Assembly: GCA_049604415.1 (NCBI GenBank)
Contig: JBMYTN010000003.1
Location: 62,001-126,000, forward strand
DNA from: JBMYTN01 sp049604415
GTDB taxonomy: Bacteria; Pseudomonadota; Alphaproteobacteria; Rhodospirillales; Rhodospirillaceae
Direction: 5' to 3'
DNA: 64,000 nucleotides
Numbering within the stretch: position 1 is the first letter of the stretch; every line of letters starts with the position of its first letter. Positions 41,250 to 49,829 of the stretch are shown here, piece after piece. Made by a program: the position numbers and the translations under genes. The notes beneath the pieces were generated by a model that was given only the letters and a program-made list of their open reading frames with translations, was not told where the DNA came from and searched no databases.

Positions 41250-44111
41250 TTACGCCGGAGCCGTTTCCGCTCCAACCATATGGGCCAAACTTTCGATCAG
41301 CGCATCCCGATCAAACTTTGCCACATAATCATCGAAGCCAGCTTCTCGGCCTCGCATCAGATCCTTTTCAGTGGCGTGGGACGACAAGGCAATTAAGGGC
41401 GTTTCCCGCCAGATGCCTTCCGCCCGGACCGCTTCAGCGAATTCGAAGCCGTTCATATCGGGCATTTCAATGTCGCTGACCACCACATCGAATTCCATGC
41501 CTTTTTCCCGCAAGTCCAGCGCCTTAACTGCGCCGTCCACGGCCATGACGTCATAGCCGGACGCAGACAGCAAGGGGGTCAGCAGGTTGCGGAAGAACGG
41601 GCTGTCATCGACCAGCAGCACGCGGGGCTTGGTCGAGGTGGTGCCGAAGCCTTGGCCCTGCATGGAGCCAAACCAATCACCAAAGGCCTGGGTCAGATAG
41701 TATCCGGTATCAATGATATCGGTCGCTTTGCCGCTGACCACGGCCGTCCCGACCACGCTTTCCAGATCGGCCCGCAGTTCAACTTTCAGGGTGTCTTCGA
41801 CAATATCGACGATTTCATCGACGATCAGACCCATGGAGCGTTCTTTGTCCGAGAACACCAGCACCGGCTGGCGGCCTTCGGTCTTGAATTCATAGGACGG
41901 ATCCATCGGCACCAACGGCATCAACTGACCGCGATATTGCACCACCGGCTTGCCGAAGGAGCGCTCGATTTTTTCCAGCTCGATTTCTTCCAGGCGGGCC
42001 ACGAGGGCCAGCGGCACGGCTTTCAGCTCATTGCCGCCGGAACGGAAGATCAGCAGGGAGGTCCGCTCATCGCTGGAATAATCCTGCGTCGCATGCATTT
42101 CTTGACCACCGCCTTGATTGCCCATGGTGACCTCGCCGGTGGACGAGGCAATGCCATTGGGGTCCAGGATCATGATCACGCTGCCATCGCCCAAGATGGT
42201 GTTGCCGGAGAACATGGTGATGTGGCGCAGGATCGGTGCCACCGGCTTGACCACGATTTCCTCGGTGTCGAACACCCGGTCAACAATGATGCCGAAGGTG
42301 TAGGTGCCGACCTGGGAGACCACGATGAAGGTTTCTTCATCCTGCAGCGGTTGGCCATCTTCATCGAGCTTGCTTTCGGCCTCGTCATCCAAGCGCAGCA
42401 AGGCCGACAGGGACACCAGAGGCATCAAGCGATCGCGCAGGCGCAGCACTGGCGCATCCTTGATCCGCTCGATGGTGGTGTCGGAGTTTTGGGTCACCCG
42501 GACCAATTCCAGCACCGAGATTTGCGGGATGGCAAAGCGCTCGCCCCCAGCCGCGACAATCAGGGCGGAGACAATGGCCAGGGTCAGCGGGATCTTGATG
42601 ACAAAGGTCGAGCCCTTGCCCGGCCAGGTCTTCAACTCAACGGTGCCGCCGATTTTTTCGATATTGGTGCGGACCACATCCATGCCGACACCGCGCCCGG
42701 AAACCGCAGTGACCTTTTCTGCCGTCGACAAACCGGCCTTAAAGATGAATTGAGCAATTTGCTGGTCGGTCATGGCTTCCAGCTCGGACTCGCTGGCCAG
42801 ACCATTGGTGACCGCTTTGGCTTTGATCTTCTCGATGTTCAGCCCGCGACCATCATCGGTGATTTCGATGATGATGTGACCGCCCTCATGGAAGGCGTTC
42901 AGCTTGATCACGCCGGTTTCCGGCTTGCCCACGGCTGCCCGGTCTTCCGGATATTCCAGACCATGGTCACCGGAATTCCGCACCATATGGGTCAGCGGAT
43001 CTTTGATCAGTTCTAGGACCTGCCGGTCCAGTTCCGTATCCGCACCATACATTTGCAGATCGATCTTTTTGCCCATTTCCACGGACAGATCGCGCACGAT
43101 GCGGGGCAATTTGGCCCAGGCATTGCCGATCGGCTGCATCCGGGTCTTCATCACCCCTTCTTGCAGGTCGGAGGTGATGTGCGACAGGCGCTGCAGCGGG
43201 GCGGCAAATTCGGAATCGTCGCTGCCCCGGACCATTTGCAGCAGCTGATTGCGGGTCAGCACCAGCTCGGAGACCAAGGTCATCAGGTTTTCCAGCAGAT
43301 CCACATTCACCCGAATGCTTTGGGAGGCAATGCTGGATTCTTTGTTGCGATGCTCGCCCTCATCGGCGGCTTTGGTTTTGGCTGGCGGACCGGCCTTGGT
43401 GGCAGGCGGCTTCGGCGCTGCAGCGGGCTTGGCCTCTGCTTTTGGCGGTTCCGGTGCCGGTTGCGGCGCTTCCGGAGCGGGTTGCGGCGCGGCCTGCGGT
43501 TTCGGCGCAACGTCGGCCTTTTCCTTGGCGGTTTCGGCGTCCATTTCCGCCTGCATTTCCGCTTCGGTGGCCGCGCGCTTGCCTTGCGACATGGCCTCTT
43601 CCACCTCGGCCAGCAATTCAGCGGCAATGGGGAAGCCTTGGTCGGACAGCACCGGGCCGCCCTCATCGGCGGCGGGGGCCGGTTCCGGAGCCGCAGCAGC
43701 AGCCGGGGCAGCGGAGGTCACGTTGGTCGGAACACGGCCCTCGGCAAAGGCGTTCAGATCTTCCTTCAGATCCTGGTCATCGCCTTCCGGTTCGGTTTCC
43801 GTCTCCTCCAGGTGGGACAGGATTTCTTTAATCCGGTCAATGGTGTGCAGAATGACCGTCACCGCTTCCGGGGTCACATCCAGCTCGCCATCCCGGAATT
43901 TGCCGAGAACATTTTCCCCGGCATGGGCCAGGCTTTCCAAGCGGGGCAGGCCGAGGAACCCGCAGGTCCCCTTAATGGTGTGCACCAGACGGAAAATATT
44001 CGACAAAATGTCTCGGTCGTTGGGGTTCCGCTCTAGGTTGACCAACTCCACGTCCAGGGTGGCAATGCTCTCGGACGTTTCGGTGAGAAATTCGCTAAGC
44101 AGATCATCCAT
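41250..44111 (-). CDS. cheA: Hybrid chemotaxis histidine kinase CheA with C-terminal receiver
   Basis: A 953-residue kinase. Domains in order: HPt with phosphoacceptor His44 (RLVHTIKGTCGFLG), a long Ala/Pro/Glu linker (about 130-280), dimerisation domain (RVNVDLLENLMTLVSELVL), ATPase domain with N box HMVRNSGDHGLE and G boxes DDGRGLNIEKI and GRGVGMDVV, a CheW domain, a second CheW-like domain (from about 665: SSDERTSLLIFRSGG) and a receiver (VLLVDDSPFF; Asp in VVVSDIEMPDMNG). The start is ATG 44111; the upstream frame is unrelated. The extra CheW-like domain may make a separate cheW unnecessary here: none is seen nearby. Confidence 0.94.
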   Translation of the reverse strand: MDDLLSEFLTETSESIATLDVELVNLERNPNDRDILSNIFRLVHTIKGTCGFLGLPRLESLAHAGENVLGKFRDGELDVTPEAVTVILHTIDRIKEILSHLEETETEPEGDDQDLKEDLNAFAEGRVPTNVTSAAPAAAAAPEPAPAADEGGPVLSDQGFPIAAELLAEVEEAMSQGKRAATEAEMQAEMDAETAKEKADVAPKPQAAPQPAPEAPQPAPEPPKAEAKPAAAPKPPATKAGPPAKTKAADEGEHRNKESSIASQSIRVNVDLLENLMTLVSELVLTRNQLLQMVRGSDDSEFAAPLQRLSHITSDLQEGVMKTRMQPIGNAWAKLPRIVRDLSVEMGKKIDLQMYGADTELDRQVLELIKDPLTHMVRNSGDHGLEYPEDRAAVGKPETGVIKLNAFHEGGHIIIEITDDGRGLNIEKIKAKAVTNGLASESELEAMTDQQIAQFIFKAGLSTAEKVTAVSGRGVGMDVVRTNIEKIGGTVELKTWPGKGSTFVIKIPLTLAIVSALIVAAGGERFAIPQISVLELVRVTQNSDTTIERIKDAPVLRLRDRLMPLVSLSALLRLDDEAESKLDEDGQPLQDEETFIVVSQVGTYTFGIIVDRVFDTEEIVVKPVAPILRHITMFSGNTILGDGSVIMILDPNGIASSTGEVTMGNQGGGQEMHATQDYSSDERTSLLIFRSGGNELKAVPLALVARLEEIELEKIERSFGKPVVQYRGQLMPLVPMDPSYEFKTEGRQPVLVFSDKERSMGLIVDEIVDIVEDTLKVELRADLESVVGTAVVSGKATDIIDTGYYLTQAFGDWFGSMQGQGFGTTSTKPRVLLVDDSPFFRNLLTPLLSASGYDVMAVDGAVKALDLREKGMEFDVVVSDIEMPDMNGFEFAEAVRAEGIWRETPLIALSSHATEKDLMRGREAGFDDYVAKFDRDALIESLAHMVGAETAPA

Positions 44112-44269
44112 GACGTCTATCCCTCTTGGGAATGTGCCACCCAACGGAAGGGGGCGGCGGTTCGGTGTTTTTGATCTTTGGGCCACGCGTCGGACACGAG
44201 CCGGTAAATGAGCCTTCTTCCTTATCAGGAAGCCCACAACAAAGAAAGGCTAAGGCGCGCCCGATAACC

Positions 44270-44905
44270 TTAATTTGTTCGGAGTGTCAAAGCCATACGG
44301 TCTTTTGAACAGTCCAGACTGGCCCTTGAAATCTCAGCAAGGCGGCCCAGCCAGTGAAACTGCACGGAACGCGGGTCCGGTGCCGGGCCTTCTTGCGCCA
44401 AGGCTGATTGCACGGCTTCTGGAACTGGTCCGGCCCCATCGGCGAGCACCACAAACCGCACGGTTGCCGGATCCGGGCCGGGCACCCGTTCTCCGGTTAG
44501 GCCCAAGGTTGCGGCGCGCGGCCAAGCATCGGCAGCCGCTAGGCCGAGATTAACGACCAACCGGACCCCTGCGGTATCGACAGGCAAGGCACCGGTTTGC
44601 GGCATGCCCGGAACCAAAAGGGTTTTCCCGACCGCTTCCAGGCTGTCTTTTAAAATGCTCAGCCCTTCTGATAGGGCGATGGTCTTGCCTGCAATGCTAC
44701 CAAAGGCCAGGCGCAGGCCTTTCAGGCGAATGGCACTTTTGCGGGCACTGTCGGCGATCAGCTCTAAGGTCTCCGGGTCGGGATCGTCCAGCTCTTCTTC
44801 CAGCAACTCAGCCCCCGTGTTCACGGCACCAATCGGGCCAGCGAGATCATGGCAAAGCCGGGTGGCGAGCAGGGACGCCAAATCAACGGGGTCTTGGGTT
44901 GTCAT
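44270..44905 (-). CDS. chpT: ChpT-type histidine phosphotransferase
   Basis: A 211-residue protein of the ChpT family. The helical dimerisation domain carries the phosphoacceptor His19 in ATRLCHDLAGPIGAV, then a degenerate ATPase-like fold. ChpT moves phosphate from the hybrid kinase CckA to CtrA (and CpdR). It begins the minus-strand che operon, 158 bp before cheA, and lies 6 kb from ctrA. Its position suggests close ties between chemotaxis and CtrA control. No cckA is in the window. Confidence 0.85.
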   Translation of the reverse strand: MTTQDPVDLASLLATRLCHDLAGPIGAVNTGAELLEEELDDPDPETLELIADSARKSAIRLKGLRLAFGSIAGKTIALSEGLSILKDSLEAVGKTLLVPGMPQTGALPVDTAGVRLVVNLGLAAADAWPRAATLGLTGERVPGPDPATVRFVVLADGAGPVPEAVQSALAQEGPAPDPRSVQFHWLGRLAEISRASLDCSKDRMALTLRTN

Positions 44906-45112
44906 CGACAGAGTCCTTTAGGCGGCTAGGCGGCAACGTTTCAAATGGGCTTCGCAAGGCCGAAGGAGGAAAGATGGGGGATCTGGGGATAAAGAGTAGG
45001 GATTGAAAGGTGGTTTGTTCCCTAGCTTATGCCCATCTCTGGGGTTCTGAGAAGACCGGAACTGCACGGTCGGTACCGCCACGCCAGGCGCGATAGCAAA
45101 TGGAGACCGCCC

Positions 45113-45307
45113 GTGTTGTTTGCCACCTTGACCCCTGGTGCCTTTGTGCGCCATCCGCAACAGCCCGACTGGGGGCTGGGGCAAATCCAATCGGCTGTTG
45201 GCAATCGGGTCACCGTCAATTTTGAAAATCAGGGCAAGGTGTTGATTCTGAGTGACAGGGTCGACTTAGAAGTCGTGGAAGAGCCCCGCGAACCGCCCAT
45301 CGGCTGA
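45113..45307 (+). CDS. DUF3553 domain small protein
   Basis: A 64-residue protein that is wholly a DUF3553 domain: TPGAFVRHPQQPDWGLGQIQ followed by VTVNFENQGK and a Val-rich end. This domain is also found at the C-terminus of some UvrD-like helicases, and is SH3-like or Tudor-like in pattern. The stand-alone form has no known role. GTG 45113 has GGAG seven bases before it; an earlier ATG at 45029 is possible but adds only non-family residues. It diverges from chpT. Confidence 0.7.
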   Translation: MLFATLTPGAFVRHPQQPDWGLGQIQSAVGNRVTVNFENQGKVLILSDRVDLEVVEEPREPPIG

Positions 45308-45547
45308 GACTTTTGATCAGGATTGTCTGACAGAGCGCGTCTGTCCCTTGAAACCGACCCGGGACGGGGTCAATTCTAGGTCACCCATTGCGCGTGGTCG
45401 CTGGGTGGTCGGGGCACGACTCCCGCCTGCGGGCTTTGGTGGTAATGAGGCAAAAGCAAGGGACCCGAGAAAACAGTCGGGGCAACCAAATGGTGCCTGG
45501 GGCGGGGTGAAGGAGACCCCACCGGGACCAGACCGGAGAGTGAATGA

Positions 45548-46099
45548 ATGGCGATCTATCGTTTCGGAGCGGCCCTCGTCGGGGCCGTTGTTTTGATCTT
45601 TGTGATCAATTCCTATGTGGGGTCGATCTCTCCGCTGAATTCGCCTCAGGCCAATTCAACCATTAATGCCGTGGCCATTGCTGCGGCCTATGCCCCTGAA
45701 GATGACGCCCCTGCTGGCGGTGGCGAAGTGGTGGAAGGTGACCTGTTTGCGATGATCGGGGCTTCCTCCGCCGCCGATGGTGAACGGGCGGCCAAGGCCT
45801 GCGTGGCCTGTCACAGCTTTGAGGCCGGTGGATCGAACAAGACCGGTCCCAACCTTCATAATATGGTGGGTCAGGATAAGGCGATCGTTGATGGCTTCAC
45901 CTATTCCGATGCGCTGGTCGCCATGGATGGGGTCTGGACCTATGAAAACCTGGATGCCTTTTTGACTGATCCCAAGGGCTATGTCGAAGGCACCAAGATG
46001 AACTATCGCGGTGTGCGCAAGGCCGAAGACCGGGCGGCGATCATTGCCTATATGATGTCCGAAACTGACGCCCCGCCGCCGTTGGAGCCTACGGAATAG
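45548..46099 (+). CDS. Membrane-anchored class I cytochrome c
   Basis: A 183-residue protein with an uncleaved N-terminal anchor (LVGAVVLIFVINSYV), an Ala/Pro/Asp-rich spacer (about 45-65), and a class I cytochrome c domain. Haem is bound at ACVACHSF; TGPNLHNMVG and the axial Met in EGTKMNYRGV are present. The architecture is like CycM/c552, which passes electrons from the bc1 complex to cytochrome oxidase. It could take electrons that derive from CO or organic substrates. No oxidase genes adjoin it. Confidence 0.88.
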   Translation: MAIYRFGAALVGAVVLIFVINSYVGSISPLNSPQANSTINAVAIAAAYAPEDDAPAGGGEVVEGDLFAMIGASSAADGERAAKACVACHSFEAGGSNKTGPNLHNMVGQDKAIVDGFTYSDALVAMDGVWTYENLDAFLTDPKGYVEGTKMNYRGVRKAEDRAAIIAYMMSETDAPPPLEPTE

Positions 46100-46208
46100 G
46101 CCTAAGGCTGGTTCAAACGCGTTTTTCGGCGGGCATGCGACCAAAGACCGTTTTGACGGTCGCGCCCGCCTCCCTTATATGACCAAGACGAGACGGAGAT
46201 TTTCCACC

Positions 46209-46631
46209 ATGGGCTTTCACGCGCAATTCGGCAGCTGGGTCGCAGGGTTGATTTCGGCGGTACTGGCGCTGTTTTTCCTTGGCGGAGCAGCAGGCGAACC
46301 TTCCGGGTCCAATGCCTATGTGGTGTTTATGGTCCTGGTGTTTGCCTGTGTTGGCTTTGTGTTCCGTCTGATTGTCCGGGCCTTCAAAGGCTACCCGCCC
46401 TTCATGGGCTGGGTGGGCGATAAGAATGAAGGCCTGGACCCCAGCGACACCGAACCGGTGTTCACCTTCAAGCCCAATGCCTTTGTTTGGGTGTTTTGTG
46501 GCCTGTTTTTGCTGTCCTTTGCCGCTGTGATGATTGGGATTGAGATCCTGATCGCCCCGGCGGCCATCGCAGCGGCATATTGGATGGTTAAGCAATGGCG
46601 TCAGGACTCGGCCTCGCACGCGGCCCACTGA
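46209..46631 (+). CDS. Hypothetical membrane protein overlapping moaA
   Basis: A 140-residue protein with at least three hydrophobic spans (about residues 8-30, 37-56 and 90-125), no known domain, and an His-rich C-terminus (SASHAAH). I start at ATG 46209 (GGAG ten bases before); ATG 46179 is possible. The last 37 bases overlap the start of moaA in another frame, so translation may be coupled. There is no evidence of a role in cofactor synthesis. Confidence 0.6.
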   Translation: MGFHAQFGSWVAGLISAVLALFFLGGAAGEPSGSNAYVVFMVLVFACVGFVFRLIVRAFKGYPPFMGWVGDKNEGLDPSDTEPVFTFKPNAFVWVFCGLFLLSFAAVMIGIEILIAPAAIAAAYWMVKQWRQDSASHAAH

Positions 46632-47647
46632 TCGACCCGTTCGGACGGCGGGTCTCTTATCTGCGGATCTCGGTTACGGATCGGTGCGACTTCCGATGCA
46701 CCTATTGCATGGCCGAGACCATGACCTTCCTGCCAAAGTCCGACCTGCTGACCCTTGAAGAATTGGAGCAGGTGGCCCGGCTGTTCATTGACCGGGGCAC
46801 CCGCAAAATCCGCATCACCGGCGGCGAACCCTTGGTGCGTCGCAATGTGCTCGACCTGATCCGGGCGCTGGGGCGGCGACTGCCCCATAAGGGTGGCGAC
46901 GGCGCGCTCCAGGAACTGACCCTGACCACCAATGGCAGTCAGCTCGCCCGCTTTGCCGAAGAGCTTTATGCGGCGGGCATGCGCCGGATCAATGTCTCCA
47001 TGGATAGTTTGGACCCGGATCGGTTCAAAACCCTGACCCGACGCGGCGATCTGGCCCAAGTGCAAGACGGCATCGGGGCTGCGCTGGCAGCTGGATTGTC
47101 GGTCAAAGTCAATGCGGTCGCCCTGCGGGGCATCAATGATGACGAAATCGACGATCTGATGGCCTGGTGTGGGGAGCGCGGCTGCGACCTGACCTTTATT
47201 GAAACCATGCCCATGGGTCAGATCGAGGGCGGTCGGGCGGATCCCTATTTGCCGCTGACCGAGGTCCGGGCGCAATTGCAGCGCCATTGGACCTTGACCG
47301 AAAGCGACCATGTCACCGGCGGCCCGGCCCGCTATTGGGATTGTGCCCAGACCGGGCGTCGGGTCGGCTTCATCACCCCCTTGACCCATAATTTCTGTGA
47401 ATCCTGCAACCGGGTCCGGCTGACCTGTACCGGGATGCTCTATATGTGCCTGGGTCAGGAAGACCGCAAAGATCTGCGCGCGGTGATGCGCGATCCGGCC
47501 CTGCGCACCGCTGACGACCGCTATCAGGCCCTGACCGAAGCCCTGGACGAGGCTGTCTCCCGCAAGCCCAAGGGCCATGACTTTGTCATTGATCGCGCCA
47601 ATGATGGTCCGGCTGTGCCCCGCCATATGAGCGTCACCGGCGGCTGA
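46595..47647 (+). CDS. moaA: GTP 3',8-cyclase MoaA
   Basis: A 350-residue radical-SAM enzyme for the first step of molybdenum cofactor synthesis, turning GTP to 3',8-cyclo-7,8-dihydro-GTP. The SAM cluster motif is TDRCDFRCTYCMAE, the second cluster lies in HNFCESCNRVRLTCTG with its third Cys further on (LYMCLG), and the protein ends with the required Gly-Gly. The start overlaps the previous gene by 37 bp. Its product is needed for CoxL; no other moa or moe genes are in the window. Confidence 0.94.
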   Translation: MASGLGLARGPLIDPFGRRVSYLRISVTDRCDFRCTYCMAETMTFLPKSDLLTLEELEQVARLFIDRGTRKIRITGGEPLVRRNVLDLIRALGRRLPHKGGDGALQELTLTTNGSQLARFAEELYAAGMRRINVSMDSLDPDRFKTLTRRGDLAQVQDGIGAALAAGLSVKVNAVALRGINDDEIDDLMAWCGERGCDLTFIETMPMGQIEGGRADPYLPLTEVRAQLQRHWTLTESDHVTGGPARYWDCAQTGRRVGFITPLTHNFCESCNRVRLTCTGMLYMCLGQEDRKDLRAVMRDPALRTADDRYQALTEALDEAVSRKPKGHDFVIDRANDGPAVPRHMSVTGG

Positions 47648-47760
47648 ACGCGCTCTGCTTGCGTGTTTCGGTATGGCCCGATTGGAGGGGCTGACGCCAG
47701 CGCAGTTCGGCCCTATAGTGTGCCCGCTTCTCCTGCTGTTGGGGGCTCACAGGGGTCATC

Positions 47761-48528
47761 ATGGATATCTCTCGCATTGCCTTTGTCGCTTCGGACAATC
47801 CCGAAGCCCAAGGGGCTCTGGTTCGTTTGCGTCACCGCTATGGCGGTGTCCCGGCCGATCAGGCCTCGGTGGTGGTCGCCCTGGGCGGTGACGGTTTTAT
47901 GCTCGAAACCATGCACCGCTATATGAAGGGCAAGCTGCCGATTTACGGCATGAATCGCGGCACCGTTGGCTTTTTGATGAACCAGTTCAACGAAGATGGG
48001 CTGGAAGAGCGCCTCTCAAACGCCACCACGGTGAAGCTGCGTCCTTTGCGGATGAATGCGACCACGGTGCATGGCGAGTTGGTCAAGGCGCTGGCCTTCA
48101 ACGAGGTCTCCATGCTGCGGGAGACCCGCCAAGCGGCCAAGCTGAAGATTTCCGTTGATGGCAAAGAGCGTTTGGACGAGATGACCTGTGACGGGGTTTT
48201 GGTCTGCACCCCGGCGGGCTCGACGGCCTATAACGCTTCGGCCCATGGTCCGATCCTGCCCATTGGCTCTAGCGTTATGGCATTAACGCCGATCAGCACC
48301 TTCCGGCCCCGGCGCTGGCGCGGGGCGATCCTGCCCGGCTCCGCTGAAGTGGTTATCGAGATCAATGAGCACCGCAAGCGGCCTGTCAGTGCGGTGGCTG
48401 ACTTCACCGAGGTCCGCGATGTGGCCCGGGTCGAGATCAAGGAAAGCCGTCGCATCAGCCTGACCTTGCTGTTCGATCCGGAACATAATCTGGAAGAACG
48501 GATCCTGCGCGAGCAGTTCTCCCATTAA
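47761..48528 (+). CDS. nadK: NAD kinase
   Basis: A 255-residue short-form bacterial NAD kinase that phosphorylates NAD to NADP. The catalytic GGDG motif is in VVVALGGDGFMLETMH; NRGTVGFLMN and the nucleotide-binding TPAGSTAYNASAHGPILP are intact. AGGGG precedes the ATG. It is convergent with eutC, with 12 bp between stops. NADPH is used by ccr, but this is a housekeeping gene. Confidence 0.92.
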   Translation: MDISRIAFVASDNPEAQGALVRLRHRYGGVPADQASVVVALGGDGFMLETMHRYMKGKLPIYGMNRGTVGFLMNQFNEDGLEERLSNATTVKLRPLRMNATTVHGELVKALAFNEVSMLRETRQAAKLKISVDGKERLDEMTCDGVLVCTPAGSTAYNASAHGPILPIGSSVMALTPISTFRPRRWRGAILPGSAEVVIEINEHRKRPVSAVADFTEVRDVARVEIKESRRISLTLLFDPEHNLEERILREQFSH

Positions 48529-48540
48529 GCGTCGGACGCC

Positions 48541-49365
48541 CTATTTGCCGGTCAGCAAGAAGGGGGTTTCTCCCGCCTCCAGGTTTGCCCCCTCCACCAC
48601 CACGGCATCGGTCTCGTCCTTCAGGGCGACCCCGGAGACGCCGCGCCTGAGCGATTCTTGGATCAGCGCCAGCAGGCGATAGGCTGCCAGTGCATAAGAC
48701 AGGCCCTCGGGCCGGATGTTGGACAGGCAATTGCGCTCCGCATCGGTGCGCCCCGGGCGCGGTGCGTGGGTCAGGTAAACCCCCAAACTGTCCGGCGCAC
48801 TCAGCCCCGGGCGTTCCCCGACCAACAGCACCACCAACTTGGCTTGCAGCAGGGCGCCGATCTCGTCGCCCACCGCGACCCGGCCCTGTTCCACCACACT
48901 GACCGGTGCCAGGGAGAGCTGCGCCTCCTTAAGGCCCGGCAACAGAGCGGTCACCAAGGGAGTGGCGTGGCTTTGAACCGCGAAGGCAGACAGGCCATCG
49001 GCAATGACCAGAGCGACATCGGGTGCCGGATCGGAGGGCGGCAAAGCCTCTAAAAGTTGGCGAGAGGTCGGGCTCAGGGCGCGACCGAGATCCGGGCGTT
49101 GCAAATAGGTCGCCCGGTCCGCCGCAGCGCTATGCAGGCGCAGGGGGGCCAAACCCAACGTGTCTAAATCCGCGCAGAGACGCTCGACATCAAGGGGGGT
49201 GTGTACCGCATCTCGGGCCATGGCATGGGCTTGTTGAAAGTCGAGTTGAGGTCTTGTGGGCAAGCTTGCTCCGGCCCGCCCCAAGGCAATTCTGGCCGCC
49301 GTGTAGCGCCGCAATGCCGTCCAAGGATTTGCTTGCACCGCAGGGATTTTCGGATCAGAGCTCAT
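48541..49365 (-). CDS. eutC: Ethanolamine ammonia-lyase light chain
   Basis: A 274-residue subunit starting at ATG 49365, with blocks typical of EutC: ARIALGRAGASLPTRPQLDFQQAHAMA region, VVLLVGERPGLSAPDSLGVYLTH and RNCLSNIRPEGLSY. With EutB it splits ethanolamine to acetaldehyde and ammonia using adenosylcobalamin. Its start codon and ribosome binding site lie within a 25-bp repeat copied from the eutB 3' end, because a 443-bp unit separates it from eutB. Whether it is still co-transcribed with eutB is uncertain. Confidence 0.92.
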   Translation of the reverse strand: MSSDPKIPAVQANPWTALRRYTAARIALGRAGASLPTRPQLDFQQAHAMARDAVHTPLDVERLCADLDTLGLAPLRLHSAAADRATYLQRPDLGRALSPTSRQLLEALPPSDPAPDVALVIADGLSAFAVQSHATPLVTALLPGLKEAQLSLAPVSVVEQGRVAVGDEIGALLQAKLVVLLVGERPGLSAPDSLGVYLTHAPRPGRTDAERNCLSNIRPEGLSYALAAYRLLALIQESLRRGVSGVALKDETDAVVVEGANLEAGETPFLLTGK

Positions 49366-49386
49366 GGCAGGCGCTCCAGGGCGGTT
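49362..49386. repeat. Left copy of 25-bp direct repeat flanking the parD insertion
   Basis: Identical to 49805-49829; with one mismatch the match runs 29 bp (49358-49386 against 49801-49829). This copy holds the eutC start codon and its GGAG ribosome binding site. On the minus strand it equals the last eight codons of eutB. Confidence 0.9.
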
Positions 49387-49470
49387 TGCGAGAGGGGGCC
49401 ACATCAAACATGGCGTTATCTGGTTGGAACGCCAAACGATGTTTTCAATTCGGGTTCCACTTCAAAAATT

Positions 49471-49495
49471 AGGATGTGGTAAGATAAAGTAGGAT
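49471..49495 (+). promoter_or_regulatory. Three 10-bp spaced ARGAT repeats, candidate antitoxin operator
   Basis: AGGAT (49471-49475), AAGAT (49481-49485) and AGGAT (49491-49495) are spaced exactly ten bases apart, one helix turn, just before the ribosome binding site of the ParD-like gene. Ribbon-helix-helix antitoxins commonly bind such short direct repeats to repress themselves. The sequence around is AT-rich. Confidence 0.5.
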
Positions 49496-49514
49496 ACCGA
49501 AGAGGAACCCATTC

Positions 49515-49772
49515 ATGGCCATGGTCAAAAAAAGCATCACTGTGACGGATCAGCAGGATGCGTTTATTCAGTCCCAATTGGCGACCGGTCGCTATGCGTC
49601 GGATAGCGAGGTGATCCGGGAGGCGTTGCGCGAGAAAGAGTTGCGCATGGCCGAGATTGATGCGCTCCGAGCCAAATTGATGGCTTCAGAAACCAGTGGG
49701 ATCAGCCATCGAACGCCACAAGACATCAGAACAGCTGTGAAAGCGCAGCTGAAAGCCGATGGGCAGTCTTAA
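49515..49772 (+). CDS. ParD-type ribbon-helix-helix antitoxin without toxin
   Basis: An 85-residue protein of the ParD/CC2985 antitoxin family: N-terminal ribbon-helix-helix KKSITVTDQQDAFIQ, then GRYASDSEVIREALREKE, and a C-terminal helix that would bind ParE. No parE follows: eutB's 3' end lies 32 bp away in the opposite sense. The gene is more AT-rich than its neighbours. It lies inside eutBC, antisense to the operon, flanked by a 25-bp direct repeat, which suggests arrival by insertion. It may act on a toxin coded elsewhere, or be a remnant. Confidence 0.85.
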   Translation: MAMVKKSITVTDQQDAFIQSQLATGRYASDSEVIREALREKELRMAEIDALRAKLMASETSGISHRTPQDIRTAVKAQLKADGQS

Positions 49773-49804
49773 GGTCCAATAACCTGCTGTTTGCTTTAAG
49801 GAGT

Positions 49805-49829
49805 TCATGGCAGGCGCTCCAGGGCGGTT
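49805..49829. repeat. Right copy of 25-bp direct repeat flanking the parD insertion
   Basis: Identical to 49362-49386. This copy is the true 3' end of eutB, with its stop codon and a vestigial ATG (49808) where eutC would have begun by an ATGA overlap before the insertion. Confidence 0.9.

Noticed and set aside
41652..43016. Plus-strand open frame antisense to cheA (454 codons)
   Set aside because: Antisense shadow with His/Asp/Gln-rich sequence and no domain.
45348..45596. Small open frame before the cytochrome c gene
   Set aside because: Arg/Gly/Pro-rich, overlaps the cytochrome start in another frame, no ribosome binding site.
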